Below, one piece after another: positions 50,764 through 60,267 of a stretch of 64,000 nucleotides of DNA (the first letter of the stretch is position 1; each line of letters begins with the position of its first letter). Position numbers and translations under genes: made by a program. Under the pieces are notes generated by a model. The model did not search any database, was not told the DNA's origin, and saw only the letters and a program-made list of their open reading frames with translations. The DNA is taken from contig CACYVC010000013.1 in assembly GCA_902777835.1 (NCBI GenBank), positions 1 to 64,000 of the forward strand, in the 5' to 3' direction. Source of the stretch: an uncultured Bacteroidales bacterium (GTDB taxonomy: Bacteria > Bacteroidota > Bacteroidia > Bacteroidales > Muribaculaceae).

Positions 50764-53121
50764 TTATTTGATGACTGCAATCTTTGCCAATGGTTTGCCA
50801 GTGGTGCTTGGTGTGGAGCCTTGTGCGGCATAGACCTTGTAGATGCCAGTAGGAACTGGAGTTCCATTGCTTTTGCATGCATCCCACATTGCGATGCCCC
50901 CAGTAGATTGAAGGACAGCAACCTTAGTACCAGCTGCATCGGTGATGGCCACAAAGGAATTGTCCATTAAACCCTTTATGGTGACATAGCCAGTGAACGA
51001 TGACTGCACGGGATTAGGATAGACTAAGACGTTGCTGTAGTCGGATGCCGAGGGTGTTACGTCGCAGAAGTATTCAAGCACGCCAGTAGCAGTGACAACG
51101 AGAACCGAATTGGTAGAGGGGTTGTAGCACACGCTGTAAACCTGGTCGTTTGGCATTGGGCTGTTGGTTTTGTCGAAATGTTTGATGATTTCGGAACCAT
51201 CGGCACTTACCAGATAAATGCCATTAGTGTTTGTGGCTATCCACTTGCGGTTTTGGCTATCGACACTTATGCAGTTGACCTGAATGCCTTCGAGGAGTAC
51301 CTCATTCACAGTAGTTCCTTCATCAACACTAACCTTAATGCGGTTGATATGGAAGTCGGGATCGAAAGCTTGCCGTGGGTCAAAAGAGATGACTCCGCTC
51401 ACGGTGCCAATCCAAATCATGCCATCATTGTCGGCTTTGATATATACCCATCCATAGGTAGAATAATATTTGTTGTCCTGATCGAAGAAAGATTCAAAGA
51501 CTTTGTACTGCTTGAGGCTCAAATTTTCGTTGTTGTTCCAAATGATGAGCGGGTCGTTGTAGTTACCTGCCGAAAATACCTTAGTGTCACCGGCGCCAAT
51601 GTCGAATGTCATTCGTTTGAAGCCTCCATCATCACCTGTGTAGCACGAATGCCCCAAATTATTGGTAACGAAGTGCGAACTAGTGACCTGGCTGAGAAGC
51701 TGGTTTTGAGCGCTGATTGCTGCCACATCGACATTAGGGTTGCGAGGCTGTGCCATCCACAGATTACCTTTAGAGTCAAATTTAATAGCAACTGCACGGT
51801 TGCTGATGGGGGCATTACTTGGACCATAAAGTGACACAACGTTACCGTTTTGTACTTTTGCCACACCAGCATTTCTGCGATAACAGAAGAAATAGGTGTC
51901 GGGCTCATTGGGGGACACTTCAATCCAGAAGTTACCGCCATTCTCTAAATAATTAGGTGTGGGGTACTTGTGCCACAGTGTGCCGTCCCAGTAGTCTATT
52001 TCTGTGCCCGTGGTTTCATCATATACTTCAAGAATGCGGTTTTCGGCAGTACGGCTGAGCAGCATACGCTGCTGGTAGGGGTCGTAGGTTGTCCAATATG
52101 CCCTTGACTTTATCGATATGCCGTTAGGATTGATCGCATTGCCCATAACACCATTCACACTATGCACGAGTCCATTCTGGTTCATTATCCACCAGTTGCC
52201 ATTCTCGTGCGAGGTGTAAATACCGTTGCCGCTATGACGTGTAGCATTGCCTCCGTTGCTGTTAAATGTGTAGTAAAATCCCTGGCTAGAATTAAAGTTG
52301 CTGGCTACAAATCCGTTTGGGTATTTCTGTATAGAAGTTGGCACATTCTCAACTATCTGTGTTGGTGTAAATGAGAGTGTTCCATCACTATTGGCAGTTG
52401 TCTGAACAATATAAAATGCCGCGTTAGTAGATAAGAAGAAATGATTGCTGTTAATGGGATAGATAGTGCCTTTTCCCACGGTATTGGCAGCTTGTTTATA
52501 CTTACTTACGGTCTCGGCTGGATCGCTAATCGGGCAATAGTAAAACTTGCTGGAAACACTCATAATTTTGTAATTTCCAACTTGCGCTAGCGACGACACT
52601 GTAAAATCGTAGTACCTAACCTCTAGAACTCTAAAAGTCTCATCCTCGATAGTGATATATCCAAATGAGGTGGCAACATAGGTAACCCCATCACCAAATG
52701 TTATATCATTAATAATCTTAGTACCCTCTGTATTGGCACTGTTAGGATTGGCTTTAGGCATCACCACATCTTTTATCGCGCTCACGTTTACGACAGTGCC
52801 ATCGCCCTTGATAATGTCGATGTTGCAGTTGTCGTAGGCAATGAAAAGATAATCTTTGTCATAGTTGTAGTAGATTTGCTTTATGTTCACATCGTTGATA
52901 GCACTATTGGCATCAACGCAGGTGTTGCTTTGACTTGCCTTGTCGTAGCAGAATAAGCTTCCGCTTACTAAATAATAGACTTTATCTCCCACATCTACAC
53001 AATTGGTGATTTTCTCATCAACATAGAAGGGATGTATCTTCCACTGACCTGAGCCTATCTGGGCACTGGCAATAATAGTTACTAGCGAAAATACTAGAGT
53101 AAAAAGGCATTTGCGAATCAT
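50764..53121 (-). CDS. PorZ-like two-propeller protein with T9SS sorting domain (paralogue 2)
   Basis: 785 residues with signal peptide MIRKCLFTLVFSLVTIIASAQ. The N-terminal block (GQWKIHPFYVDEKITNCVDV, GSLFCYDKASQSN) is very close to paralogue 3 and less so to paralogue 1. Propeller repeats include NDGMIWIGTVSGVISFDPRQA and NRKWIATNTNGIYLVSADG. The C-terminal domain is VLVYPNPVQSSFTGYVTIKG...GIYKVYAAQG. The terminator at 53218-53250 separates it from paralogue 3 upstream, so it probably has its own promoter. A near match TGATTTTG lies near 53202. Confidence 0.87.
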   Translation of the reverse strand: MIRKCLFTLVFSLVTIIASAQIGSGQWKIHPFYVDEKITNCVDVGDKVYYLVSGSLFCYDKASQSNTCVDANSAINDVNIKQIYYNYDKDYLFIAYDNCNIDIIKGDGTVVNVSAIKDVVMPKANPNSANTEGTKIINDITFGDGVTYVATSFGYITIEDETFRVLEVRYYDFTVSSLAQVGNYKIMSVSSKFYYCPISDPAETVSKYKQAANTVGKGTIYPINSNHFFLSTNAAFYIVQTTANSDGTLSFTPTQIVENVPTSIQKYPNGFVASNFNSSQGFYYTFNSNGGNATRHSGNGIYTSHENGNWWIMNQNGLVHSVNGVMGNAINPNGISIKSRAYWTTYDPYQQRMLLSRTAENRILEVYDETTGTEIDYWDGTLWHKYPTPNYLENGGNFWIEVSPNEPDTYFFCYRRNAGVAKVQNGNVVSLYGPSNAPISNRAVAIKFDSKGNLWMAQPRNPNVDVAAISAQNQLLSQVTSSHFVTNNLGHSCYTGDDGGFKRMTFDIGAGDTKVFSAGNYNDPLIIWNNNENLSLKQYKVFESFFDQDNKYYSTYGWVYIKADNDGMIWIGTVSGVISFDPRQAFDPDFHINRIKVSVDEGTTVNEVLLEGIQVNCISVDSQNRKWIATNTNGIYLVSADGSEIIKHFDKTNSPMPNDQVYSVCYNPSTNSVLVVTATGVLEYFCDVTPSASDYSNVLVYPNPVQSSFTGYVTIKGLMDNSFVAITDAAGTKVAVLQSTGGIAMWDACKSNGTPVPTGIYKVYAAQGSTPSTTGKPLAKIAVIK

Positions 53122-53217
53122 ACTATATCTTTTTTATATTTTCTTGTTTTATATATTTTATATATAACGATAGAAATAGCATTAAAATTGTATAAGTGGC
53201 AAAATCACACATAAAAA

Positions 53218-53250
53218 ACAGAGCTCCAATGCTGGAACTCTGTATTTTTT
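53218..53250. terminator. Intrinsic terminator between PorZ-like paralogues 3 and 2
   Basis: ACAGAGCTCC paired with GGAACTCTGT around AATGCT, flanked by AAAAAA on the left and TTTTTT on the right, so it is active in both directions. It ends the minus-strand transcript of paralogue 3. Confidence 0.85.
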
Positions 53251-53298
53251 GATGAATTAGAAGAAACGGTGTGTGGCAATTACCACGCGTCACGATTA

Positions 53299-55620
53299 TT
53301 ATTTGATGACCGCAATCTCGATCAACGGTTCGCCGGTAGTGGTTGTATTGCCTTGTGAAGCATAAACCTTATAAATGCCAGTGTCAACTCTCACACCATT
53401 CTCATCACAGGCATCCCATAGGGCTATTCCGCCGTCCGAGACCATAGTTTTGATAACATTGCCGTCTCTGTCGGTAATCACTACGTTAGAATTGTCCATC
53501 AGACCATTAATGGTGACCATGCCGGTGTAATCGGGTTCTATAAGCTCGGGGTATGCATACACGTTGCTGTAGTCGTTCTCGGCTGGGGTAACATCGGGGA
53601 AATATTCCACAATGCCAAGAGGAGTGACCATCACTACTGAATTTGTGGCACGGTTACAGCACACGCTGTAAACCAGGTCACTAGGCAGTGGGCTATTGCT
53701 CGAGTCGAAATGCTTGTAAATCTCTGAACCATCAGGGCTCACGTAATATACACCCGAGGTTTTAGTAGATATCCACTTGTTGTTGGCAGCATCTACATCA
53801 ATCCATGTGACAAAAATACCATCGAGGAGAATGCCGTTAGCATCTACGCCTTCATTCTTGTTGAATTTAAGGCGGTTAATGCGGAAGTCTTCGTTGAATG
53901 CCTCTCGCGGGTCAAGCGATATTACACCAGTCTCTGAACCTAGCCACAAGATGCTGTCATTGTCGGGTCTTATACACATCCAGTAGTAAGCAGTATAACC
54001 TTTGTTGTCCTGGTCAACCAATGAATTGAATGTTTTATATTGGTTGAGGCTCAAGTCGTCGTTGTTGTTCCAGAAAACAAGTGAAGCTCCATAGTCACCA
54101 GCTGAGAACACCTTAGTGTCGCCTGCGCCAATACCGAAGGTGATGCGCTTGAAGCCAGCACTATAGCAAGCGCCGCCCATGTCGTTGATGACAAATTTGG
54201 ATGAGTCAACCACGGTGAGCAGCTGATTTTCTGGTGATATTGCAAAAGCATCAATGTTGTTAGCACTGCGCGACTGAGCTGCCCATAAGTTGCCTTTTGA
54301 GTCAAAATTAAGAGCTACGCAACGAGTGGCGTATGGACTGTTTGAGGCATAATATCTTGTCACAACTGTGTTGTTTTGAACCTTGCATATGCCAGAAGTT
54401 GTACGGCAACAGTAGTAGTAGGTGTTTGGTTCGTTAGGCGAAGGTACTAACCATGAGTTAGCAGCATTGTTAGGAGCGTTTGATGGAGTGATGTTGCTCC
54501 ACTCGACTCCGTTATAGGCGTTTATTTCGGTCTTGGCACCGTTATTAGCATCTTGAAGGATGGTGTTATCGGTAGTTCGGCACACTAGCACGCGCTGTTG
54601 CATGGGGTCGTAGGTGCTCCAATAGGCGTTGGTGCTGATGCTCACACCGTTGGGGGTGACATTTTCTCCTGCCACACCAGCAACCACATGGGTTAGCCCA
54701 TCGGCACCAAGAGTCCACCAGTTGCCTTCTTCTTGGCTCGACATGAGTTTGCTGCCAGTGTTTTTGGTAAATGTGCTGCCATCAGCAACAATAGTGTAGT
54801 AGTAATTTTTGGCACCAAAACTTGCCACAAAACCAGCAGGATAGGGCTGAACAGTGACTGGTTTTGCAGCAACTACTTGCTTAAAAGTAAAATTCAATGT
54901 ATCAACGCCTAAGCTATCGATACCATGACCAACTGTTACAATTTGGAATGTGGCATTACACGAAAGGAAGAATTTGTTGTCATTGATGGGGTAAATGCGC
55001 CCGTTGCCCTTCTCGTTAGTAACTTGCTTGTGCCAACCTATTGCCTCAACCTGCTCATCGCTATTGCAGTAGTAGAACTTTCCATCAAGGCTCATAATCT
55101 TGTAGGTTCCCACCTCGGCAACCGATGCCACATTGGTGTTATAGTTGCGCACTTCCTTGATGTCGAATGTCTCATCATCGAGCAACACATATCCAAAAGA
55201 AGTGGCGATATACATCCTTCCGTTGCAGAAGTTCACATCGTTGATTGTCTTTGCATTATTCATGACCACTTCTTTGATGACAGGAACGTTTGTTGTCTCT
55301 CCATCAGCATTGATGATGTCAATATTGCAATCAGAATAAGCGACAACAAGATATTGTTTCGCGTAGTTGTAATAGATTTGGCTGATTTTCACACCATTTA
55401 GAAGATTGTTGACATCAAGCGCACTGTTGCTCTGAGTCTCCTTGTCATAGCAGAAAAGGCTGCCACTAGTCAGATAATAAACTTTATCGCCGGTGTCAAT
55501 GCAGTTTGTGGCGGTGGAACCAACGAAATATGGATGGATTTTCCATAGCCCTGCACCAAGCTGGGCGCTTGCCAGCAATGGCAATGCCAAGAAAATCGCC
55601 AAGAATAATTTTTTGATCAT
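53299..55620 (-). CDS. PorZ-like two-propeller protein with T9SS sorting domain (paralogue 3)
   Basis: About 773 residues from MIKKLFLAIFLALPLLASAQ; the longer in-frame start 16 codons upstream lacks a signal. It has the same architecture as paralogue 2, with NDSILWLGSETGVISLDPREA and NNKWISTKTSGVYYVSPDG in the second propeller. The C-terminal domain is VYAYPELIEPDYTGMVTING...GIYKVYASQG. The YPNP motif of the sorting domain is YPEL here. A duplication giving paralogues 2 and 3 seems recent. A GTTAAGGTG...CACCTTAAC hairpin lies just upstream at 55651-55679. Confidence 0.87.
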   Translation of the reverse strand: MIKKLFLAIFLALPLLASAQLGAGLWKIHPYFVGSTATNCIDTGDKVYYLTSGSLFCYDKETQSNSALDVNNLLNGVKISQIYYNYAKQYLVVAYSDCNIDIINADGETTNVPVIKEVVMNNAKTINDVNFCNGRMYIATSFGYVLLDDETFDIKEVRNYNTNVASVAEVGTYKIMSLDGKFYYCNSDEQVEAIGWHKQVTNEKGNGRIYPINDNKFFLSCNATFQIVTVGHGIDSLGVDTLNFTFKQVVAAKPVTVQPYPAGFVASFGAKNYYYTIVADGSTFTKNTGSKLMSSQEEGNWWTLGADGLTHVVAGVAGENVTPNGVSISTNAYWSTYDPMQQRVLVCRTTDNTILQDANNGAKTEINAYNGVEWSNITPSNAPNNAANSWLVPSPNEPNTYYYCCRTTSGICKVQNNTVVTRYYASNSPYATRCVALNFDSKGNLWAAQSRSANNIDAFAISPENQLLTVVDSSKFVINDMGGACYSAGFKRITFGIGAGDTKVFSAGDYGASLVFWNNNDDLSLNQYKTFNSLVDQDNKGYTAYYWMCIRPDNDSILWLGSETGVISLDPREAFNEDFRINRLKFNKNEGVDANGILLDGIFVTWIDVDAANNKWISTKTSGVYYVSPDGSEIYKHFDSSNSPLPSDLVYSVCCNRATNSVVMVTPLGIVEYFPDVTPAENDYSNVYAYPELIEPDYTGMVTINGLMDNSNVVITDRDGNVIKTMVSDGGIALWDACDENGVRVDTGIYKVYASQGNTTTTGEPLIEIAVIK

Positions 55621-55718
55621 ATCTTCAATGTTTTGTTTTGCAGTTTTCAAGTTAAGGTGACTATGCAATGCACCTTAACACATATAACGATATAATCGTG
55701 CAAAAATTGTGTGGGCGA

Positions 55719-56180
55719 TCAATAGCTTAGATCTTTTTCCACTTTGTTGCCTGGAGAATTGACAAATGCGAGCTTACACCACTGTCCTGCCACACTGCTC
55801 TCATATCGAAGATAGTTCTTGTTGTTTTCAAGAAAAAATGTCACGTCAACCTGTCCGTTATACACATTCTCCTTACCACCAAAAGCCGATATTTTGCCTT
55901 TCTTCTCCTGAATAGTGATTTTGTCGTCAATTATTGTGACAATGAGGTTTACTGTCTCGCCATCACACAATAACAAGCCTTCGCGCTCAATAGTCACCGA
56001 GCCGTTATCATTGGCTCTGAGTTTGAGCTTGCTGACGCCCTCCTGCTGCGACGGAGTAAGGTTGAGCGGACTAATCACAGAGTTAGCTGGGGCTGTCTTC
56101 TTCTGCCTTACGAAGAGCCCCACAAATGCCATTGCTAAAAAGAATGCTATGGTATAAAATTCAATTGATGTAAAGTCCAT
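55719..56180 (-). CDS. Small membrane-anchored protein of unknown function
   Basis: 153 residues. One N-terminal membrane segment (IEFYTIAFFLAMAFVGLFV) precedes a soluble beta-rich part (SKLKLRANDNGSVTIEREGL, GETVNLIVTIIDDKITIQEK, YRLYESSVAGQWCKLAFV-like end). I do not recognise the family. It is immediately upstream of the PorZ-like cluster in the same direction, so a link to surface secretion is possible but only from position. Its promoter box is almost at the start codon. Confidence 0.72.
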   Translation of the reverse strand: MDFTSIEFYTIAFFLAMAFVGLFVRQKKTAPANSVISPLNLTPSQQEGVSKLKLRANDNGSVTIEREGLLLCDGETVNLIVTIIDDKITIQEKKGKISAFGGKENVYNGQVDVTFFLENNKNYLRYESSVAGQWCKLAFVNSPGNKVEKDLSY

Positions 56181-56192
56181 ATTTTAACATGC

Positions 56193-56200
56193 CAAAGTTA
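56193..56200 (-). promoter_or_regulatory. -7 box (TAACTTTG) 12 nt before the small membrane-protein gene
   Basis: The minus strand reads TAACTTTGGC, leaving a very short leader before the ATG at 56180. The rest of the 243-bp divergent gap is AT-rich with no gene. Confidence 0.5.
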
Positions 56201-56402
56201 GGAATAATCTTTGAATAATCTTTATTTTTTACCCCAAAAGTCTTTTTCTTTCTATTTTCCTTAATTATCTTTTGCAAAAAACTTACCAAAAAATTATAAC
56301 CACCAAAAATAATATTGCAAATTTTGGATAAATTAGGCAGCACCTCTGAAATAAAAATGAAAAAAACTGCGCTTTTCATTTTGTATTTCTCTCGACTTGC
56401 AC

Positions 56403-56410
56403 TAATTTTG
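56403..56410 (+). promoter_or_regulatory. -7 box (TAATTTTG) for the polyprenyl synthase gene
   Basis: TAATTTTGCGC lies 13 nt before the ATG at 56424. Confidence 0.55.
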
Positions 56411-56423
56411 CGCTCTGTAAGAT

Positions 56424-57398
56424 ATGAAAAACCTTAATGACATAAAGCTTTTTATTGGTGACGAACTTGCCCAGCTCAACACGATTATTGAAGAGGCTCT
56501 CACAAGCGACAACCAATTAATGAACTCTATAGTCTTTAATTACCTGAAAGTTAAAGGCAAACAGCTTCGCCCAATGCTCACGCTCATTAGCGGTAAGCTC
56601 ATGGGTGGAATAAATCGTCAGGTGATAACGGCAGGTGCCGCCATCGAGATATTGCACAACGCATCGCTCATCCACGATGATGTTATCGACGACAGTAAGG
56701 AGCGACGCGGAAACCCCACTATCAACGGTGTGTGGACCAACCATATCGCTGTCCTCGTAGGCGACTTCTTCGTGAGCAAGGCATTGGTATGTGCCGTTGA
56801 GACTGGCAATAAAGACATCTTAAAAGTGCTTGCCACGCTAGGTGCCGACCTCTCGCTGGGAGAGGTAAACCAGTATGACATAGCTCGAAACCACACCATA
56901 ACCGAAAACGCCTATTTTGAAATCATCAACAAGAAGACAGCCTCGCTGTTTGCTAGTTGTGTGGAAGTGGGCGGAATAGCGGCAGGCGCCATGAAGGAAA
57001 ATCTTGAGGCTATTAAAGAGTTTGCAAGACTGCTGGGCCTCTGTTTCCAGATTAAAGACGACACGTTCGACTATTTTAAAGACCCTGTTGTTGGCAAGCC
57101 CACAGGCAACGACTTGCGCGAGGGCAAAGTCACGCTGCCGCTTATATATGCCCTATCGCTCAACGACCGTCCTGAGAGAGATTATATGCTTGATTTGCTC
57201 AACCAACCCAATTATAGCGAGAGCGACATCGAGTGCCTCGTGGAGTGGGCCAAGGACTGTGGTGGCATTGACTACTCCTACAATAAGATGCATGAGCTCT
57301 ATGAGAAAGCCACAGTGCTTCTTGACGAGTATGGCGACAACGAGTGCACTCAGGCACTGAAGTCGATTTTCCAATATATCATCGAGCGAAATAAATAA
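56424..57398 (+). CDS. Long-chain polyprenyl diphosphate synthase
   Basis: 324 residues. It condenses isopentenyl diphosphate units into a long all-trans prenyl chain, most likely for the menaquinone side chain. Both aspartate-rich motifs are present: HDDVIDDSKERRG (about residue 85) and QIKDDTFDYF (about 212). Also visible are KGKQLRPMLTLISGKL and GKPTGNDLREGKVTLPLIYAL. Product chain length cannot be read with confidence. It is followed by a heptamer-like spacer (GACTGTG-AACATTG-AACTATT) and the carboxynorspermidine dehydrogenase gene. Confidence 0.93.
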   Translation: MKNLNDIKLFIGDELAQLNTIIEEALTSDNQLMNSIVFNYLKVKGKQLRPMLTLISGKLMGGINRQVITAGAAIEILHNASLIHDDVIDDSKERRGNPTINGVWTNHIAVLVGDFFVSKALVCAVETGNKDILKVLATLGADLSLGEVNQYDIARNHTITENAYFEIINKKTASLFASCVEVGGIAAGAMKENLEAIKEFARLLGLCFQIKDDTFDYFKDPVVGKPTGNDLREGKVTLPLIYALSLNDRPERDYMLDLLNQPNYSESDIECLVEWAKDCGGIDYSYNKMHELYEKATVLLDEYGDNECTQALKSIFQYIIERNK

Positions 57399-57399
57399 C

Positions 57400-57470
57400 T
57401 AAGGGGCAAGTGTTAAGTTTTTAAATGCTTGACTGTGAACATTGAACTATTAATTGAGAACTTTAAATAT
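57400..57470. repeat. Heptanucleotide-period spacer before the carboxynorspermidine dehydrogenase gene
   Basis: Words AAGTGTT-AAGTTTT, then GACTGTG-AACATTG-AACTATT-AATTGAG-AACTTTA, at 7-nt spacing, ending at the ATG at 57472. Confidence 0.6.
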
Positions 57471-57471
57471 T

Positions 57472-58668
57472 ATGAACAAAGTAATCATCATTGGCTGTGG
57501 CGGTGTGGGAACCGTAGTGGCACACAAGTGCGCTAAAAATCCTGACGTGTTTAACGAGATAGTAATCGCTTCAAGGCACAAGGCTAAATGCGATGCCGTG
57601 GCTAAAGCGATTGGTGCGCCTAACATCACCACCGACGAAGTGGATGCCGACAGCGTGGAGCAGTTGGTTGCTTTGTTCAAGCGTCATCAGCCCAAGTTGG
57701 TCATCAACGTGGCATTGCCTTATCAGGATCTTACCATAATGGACGCATGCTTGGAGTGTGGGGTAAACTACCTCGACACAGCCAACTATGAGCCACGCGA
57801 TGAGGCGCATTTTGAGTATAGCTGGCAATGGGCTTACCGCGAGCGCTTTGAGAAGGCTGGATTGACAGCAATCTTGGGCTGCGGTTTCGACCCCGGAGTG
57901 AGCGGAGTTTATACTGCACGAGCAGCTAAGCACCATTTCAAAGAGATACACTATCTCGACATCGTAGATTGTAATGCTGGCAACCATGGAAAGGCATTTG
58001 CCACCAACTTCAACCCCGAAATCAATATTCGCGAGATAACCCAGAAGGGACGCTACTACGAGGACGGCAAATGGGTGCAGACTGGTGCTCTCGAGATTCA
58101 TAAGCCCCTCACTTATCCTGAGATAGGTCCACGCGAGAGCTACCTCATGTATCACGAGGAACTTGAGTCACTGGTAATCAACTACCCAACTATCAAGCGC
58201 GCTCGCTTCTGGATGACATTTGGAGAGGAATACCTCACCCACCTGCGTGTTATTCAAGACATTGGCATGGCACGCATCGACCCCGTGATGTACCAGGGAA
58301 TGGAAATCGTGCCTTTGCAGTTCCTCAAAGCTGTGTTGCCCAACCCACAAGATCTGGGCGAGAACTATACCGGCCAAACCAGCATTGGTTGTCGCATTAG
58401 TGGCATTGGCAAGGATGGTAAGCCGTTGACTTATTACATCTACAACAACTGCGATCACCATGCCGCATTTGAGGAGACTGGTATGCAGGCTGTTAGCTAC
58501 ACAACTGGCGTTCCTGCCATGACAGGTGCCATGATGTTCCTCAAGGGACTGTGGTGTAAGCCAGGCGTGCACAACGTGGAAGAGTTCGACCCCGACCCAT
58601 TTCTCGAAGTTCTTAACGAGCAAGGCTTACCCTGGCACGAGCAATTCAACATCGATCTTGAGTTGTAA
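57472..58668 (+). CDS. Carboxynorspermidine dehydrogenase (saccharopine-dehydrogenase family)
   Basis: 398 residues from MNKVIIIGCGGVGTVVAHKC, a Rossmann start with GCGGVG. The ATG six codons upstream lies in the heptamer spacer and is less likely. This family reductively couples aspartate semialdehyde with putrescine or diaminopropane to form carboxyspermidine or carboxynorspermidine, the first step of the alternative spermidine route common in Bacteroidota. Typical segments are GCGFDPGVSGVYTA, DIVDCNAGNHGKAFATNFNP, and TTGVPAMTGAMMFLKGLW. The decarboxylase partner is not in the window. Confidence 0.92.
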   Translation: MNKVIIIGCGGVGTVVAHKCAKNPDVFNEIVIASRHKAKCDAVAKAIGAPNITTDEVDADSVEQLVALFKRHQPKLVINVALPYQDLTIMDACLECGVNYLDTANYEPRDEAHFEYSWQWAYRERFEKAGLTAILGCGFDPGVSGVYTARAAKHHFKEIHYLDIVDCNAGNHGKAFATNFNPEINIREITQKGRYYEDGKWVQTGALEIHKPLTYPEIGPRESYLMYHEELESLVINYPTIKRARFWMTFGEEYLTHLRVIQDIGMARIDPVMYQGMEIVPLQFLKAVLPNPQDLGENYTGQTSIGCRISGIGKDGKPLTYYIYNNCDHHAAFEETGMQAVSYTTGVPAMTGAMMFLKGLWCKPGVHNVEEFDPDPFLEVLNEQGLPWHEQFNIDLEL

Positions 58669-58691
58669 AATCAACTACTGAGTATATAAAT

Positions 58692-58732
58692 AAATCAGCC
58701 GCCAGAACTAGTTGGCGGCTGATTTGTTTTTT
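58692..58732. terminator. Bidirectional intrinsic terminator between convergent genes
   Basis: AAATCAGCCGCC paired with GGCGGCTGATTT around a 10-nt loop, followed by GTTTTTT on the plus strand. The minus side ends in ATTTATTTAT. It terminates the dehydrogenase gene and metK. Confidence 0.9.
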
Positions 58733-58747
58733 GTCTTTGTGAATAAT

Positions 58748-60031
58748 TTAGATGCCGAAGGCCTTGCGAATCTCATCCACATAGTCGAGTTTCTCCCATG
58801 TGAAGAGTTCTACCTCGATAGTGCGGTCGCCTTCATAGAGCGACTTGAAGTGCTTGGTAATGACTTGTGGCTTGCGACCCATGTGTCCGTAGGCTGCAGT
58901 CTCCTGATAGATGGGGCTGCGGAGCTTAAGGCGCTTCTCGATGGCGTAGGGTGTCATCTTGAAGATGTCGTTCAACTTGTTGGCAATTTCGGCGTCGCTC
59001 ATCGCCACGTGGCTGGTACCGTAAGTGTTGACATATAGGCTTATGGGCTCAGCAACGCCAATGGCATAGGAAACTTGCACAAGTATCTCGTCGGCTATAC
59101 CGGCGGCCACTGCGTTCTTGGCTATGTGTCGGGCTGCGTAGGCTGCACTGCGGTCCACCTTGCTGGGGTCTTTACCGCTGAAGGCGCCGCCACCGTGTGC
59201 TCCGCGTCCTCCATAAGTGTCAACGATGATTTTGCGGCCTGTGAGACCCGTGTCGCCATGAGGACCGCCAATCACGAACTTGCCAGTTGGATTAACATGA
59301 AGGATGAGTTTGTCGTCAAAGAGTTTCTTCACATTATCAGGAAGTTTCTCGATAACTCGAGGCAGCAAGATAGTGTTGATGTCGTTACGTATGCGTTGCA
59401 ACATCATCTCGTCGGCCTGCTCTTGAGTGGTGTTTGCATCGGGCTTGACGAAGTCGTCATGTTGGGTGCTAATGACAATGGTGTGGATGCGCACTGGGCG
59501 GCGGGTCTTGTCGTCATACTCCACTGTCACCTGGCTCTTGGCGTCGGGGCGCAAATAGGGTATCAGTTTGCCCTTGCGCAAGGTGGCGAGCTCACGCAGC
59601 AACAGATGTGCCAAGTCGAGCGTCAATGGCATGTAGTTGGGTGTCTCGTTGCAGGCATAGCCAAACATCATCCCCTGATCGCCAGCGCCTTGTTCTTCGC
59701 TGGTGGCACGATCTACACCGCGGTTGATGTCGCCGCTCTGCTCATGAATAGCAGAGAACACACCGCAAGAGTCGGCGTCAAACTTATACTCACTCTTGTT
59801 GTAGCCAATGCCACTAATTACTTGTCGTGTAACCTCCATCAGGTCGATGTAGGTTTTGCTTTTCACCTCACCGGCAATCACTACCTGACCGGTTGTGACA
59901 AGAGTCTCACATGCCACACGGCTGTGAGGATCGAATGCAAGGAAATGGTCAAGCAGCGCGTCGCTGATTTGGTCGGCAACTTTGTCGGGATGTCCTTCCG
60001 ACACCGATTCACTGGTAAACAAATAGTTCAT
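58748..60031 (-). CDS. metK: S-adenosylmethionine synthetase
   Basis: 427 residues, slightly longer than the E. coli enzyme, as is common in Bacteroidota. It makes SAM from methionine and ATP. Signatures visible are [28 protein letters not shown] and [21 protein letters not shown], with the catalytic His, Asp and Lys residues in place. The end ([18 protein letters not shown]) is normal. A -7 box at 60196-60203 implies a leader of about 160 nt. Confidence 0.97.
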   Translation of the reverse strand: MNYLFTSESVSEGHPDKVADQISDALLDHFLAFDPHSRVACETLVTTGQVVIAGEVKSKTYIDLMEVTRQVISGIGYNKSEYKFDADSCGVFSAIHEQSGDINRGVDRATSEEQGAGDQGMMFGYACNETPNYMPLTLDLAHLLLRELATLRKGKLIPYLRPDAKSQVTVEYDDKTRRPVRIHTIVISTQHDDFVKPDANTTQEQADEMMLQRIRNDINTILLPRVIEKLPDNVKKLFDDKLILHVNPTGKFVIGGPHGDTGLTGRKIIVDTYGGRGAHGGGAFSGKDPSKVDRSAAYAARHIAKNAVAAGIADEILVQVSYAIGVAEPISLYVNTYGTSHVAMSDAEIANKLNDIFKMTPYAIEKRLKLRSPIYQETAAYGHMGRKPQVITKHFKSLYEGDRTIEVELFTWEKLDYVDEIRKAFGI

Positions 60032-60165
60032 TTTTCCAAATTGTGTTTAATGTGGAAAAACGCTAAGATGCTGTGAAAGATTTGAGTGATAATTCGCAGT
60101 TTTAGCATTTTTTTTAGTGGTTGCAAGCAGCCAAATTTTTCCACTGGGTTAATAAAATTTCTATA

Positions 60166-60190
60166 AAAAAGGGGGCTATACCCCAATTGC
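60166..60190 (-). terminator. Hairpin with U-tract between the GH18 gene and metK
   Basis: The minus strand reads GGGG-TATA-GCCCCC followed by TTTTTTATAG. It can end the GH18 transcript. It also lies just downstream of the likely metK start site, so it could act as an attenuator. Confidence 0.6.
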
Positions 60191-60195
60191 GGATG

Positions 60196-60203
60196 CAAAG
60201 GTA
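60196..60203 (-). promoter_or_regulatory. -7 box (TACCTTTG), probable metK promoter
   Basis: The minus strand reads TACCTTTGC about 165 nt upstream of the metK ATG. No nearer TAnnTTTG was found. Confidence 0.45.
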
Positions 60204-60267
60204 ATGCTTTTTTCTGAATAGCAACTATTTTTTTGTGAGAAAAACATTTGCATCTATAAAAATACTA

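Noticed and set aside
59075-60076. Plus-strand open frame of 333 codons over metK
   Set aside because: Antisense shadow of the strongly conserved metK gene.
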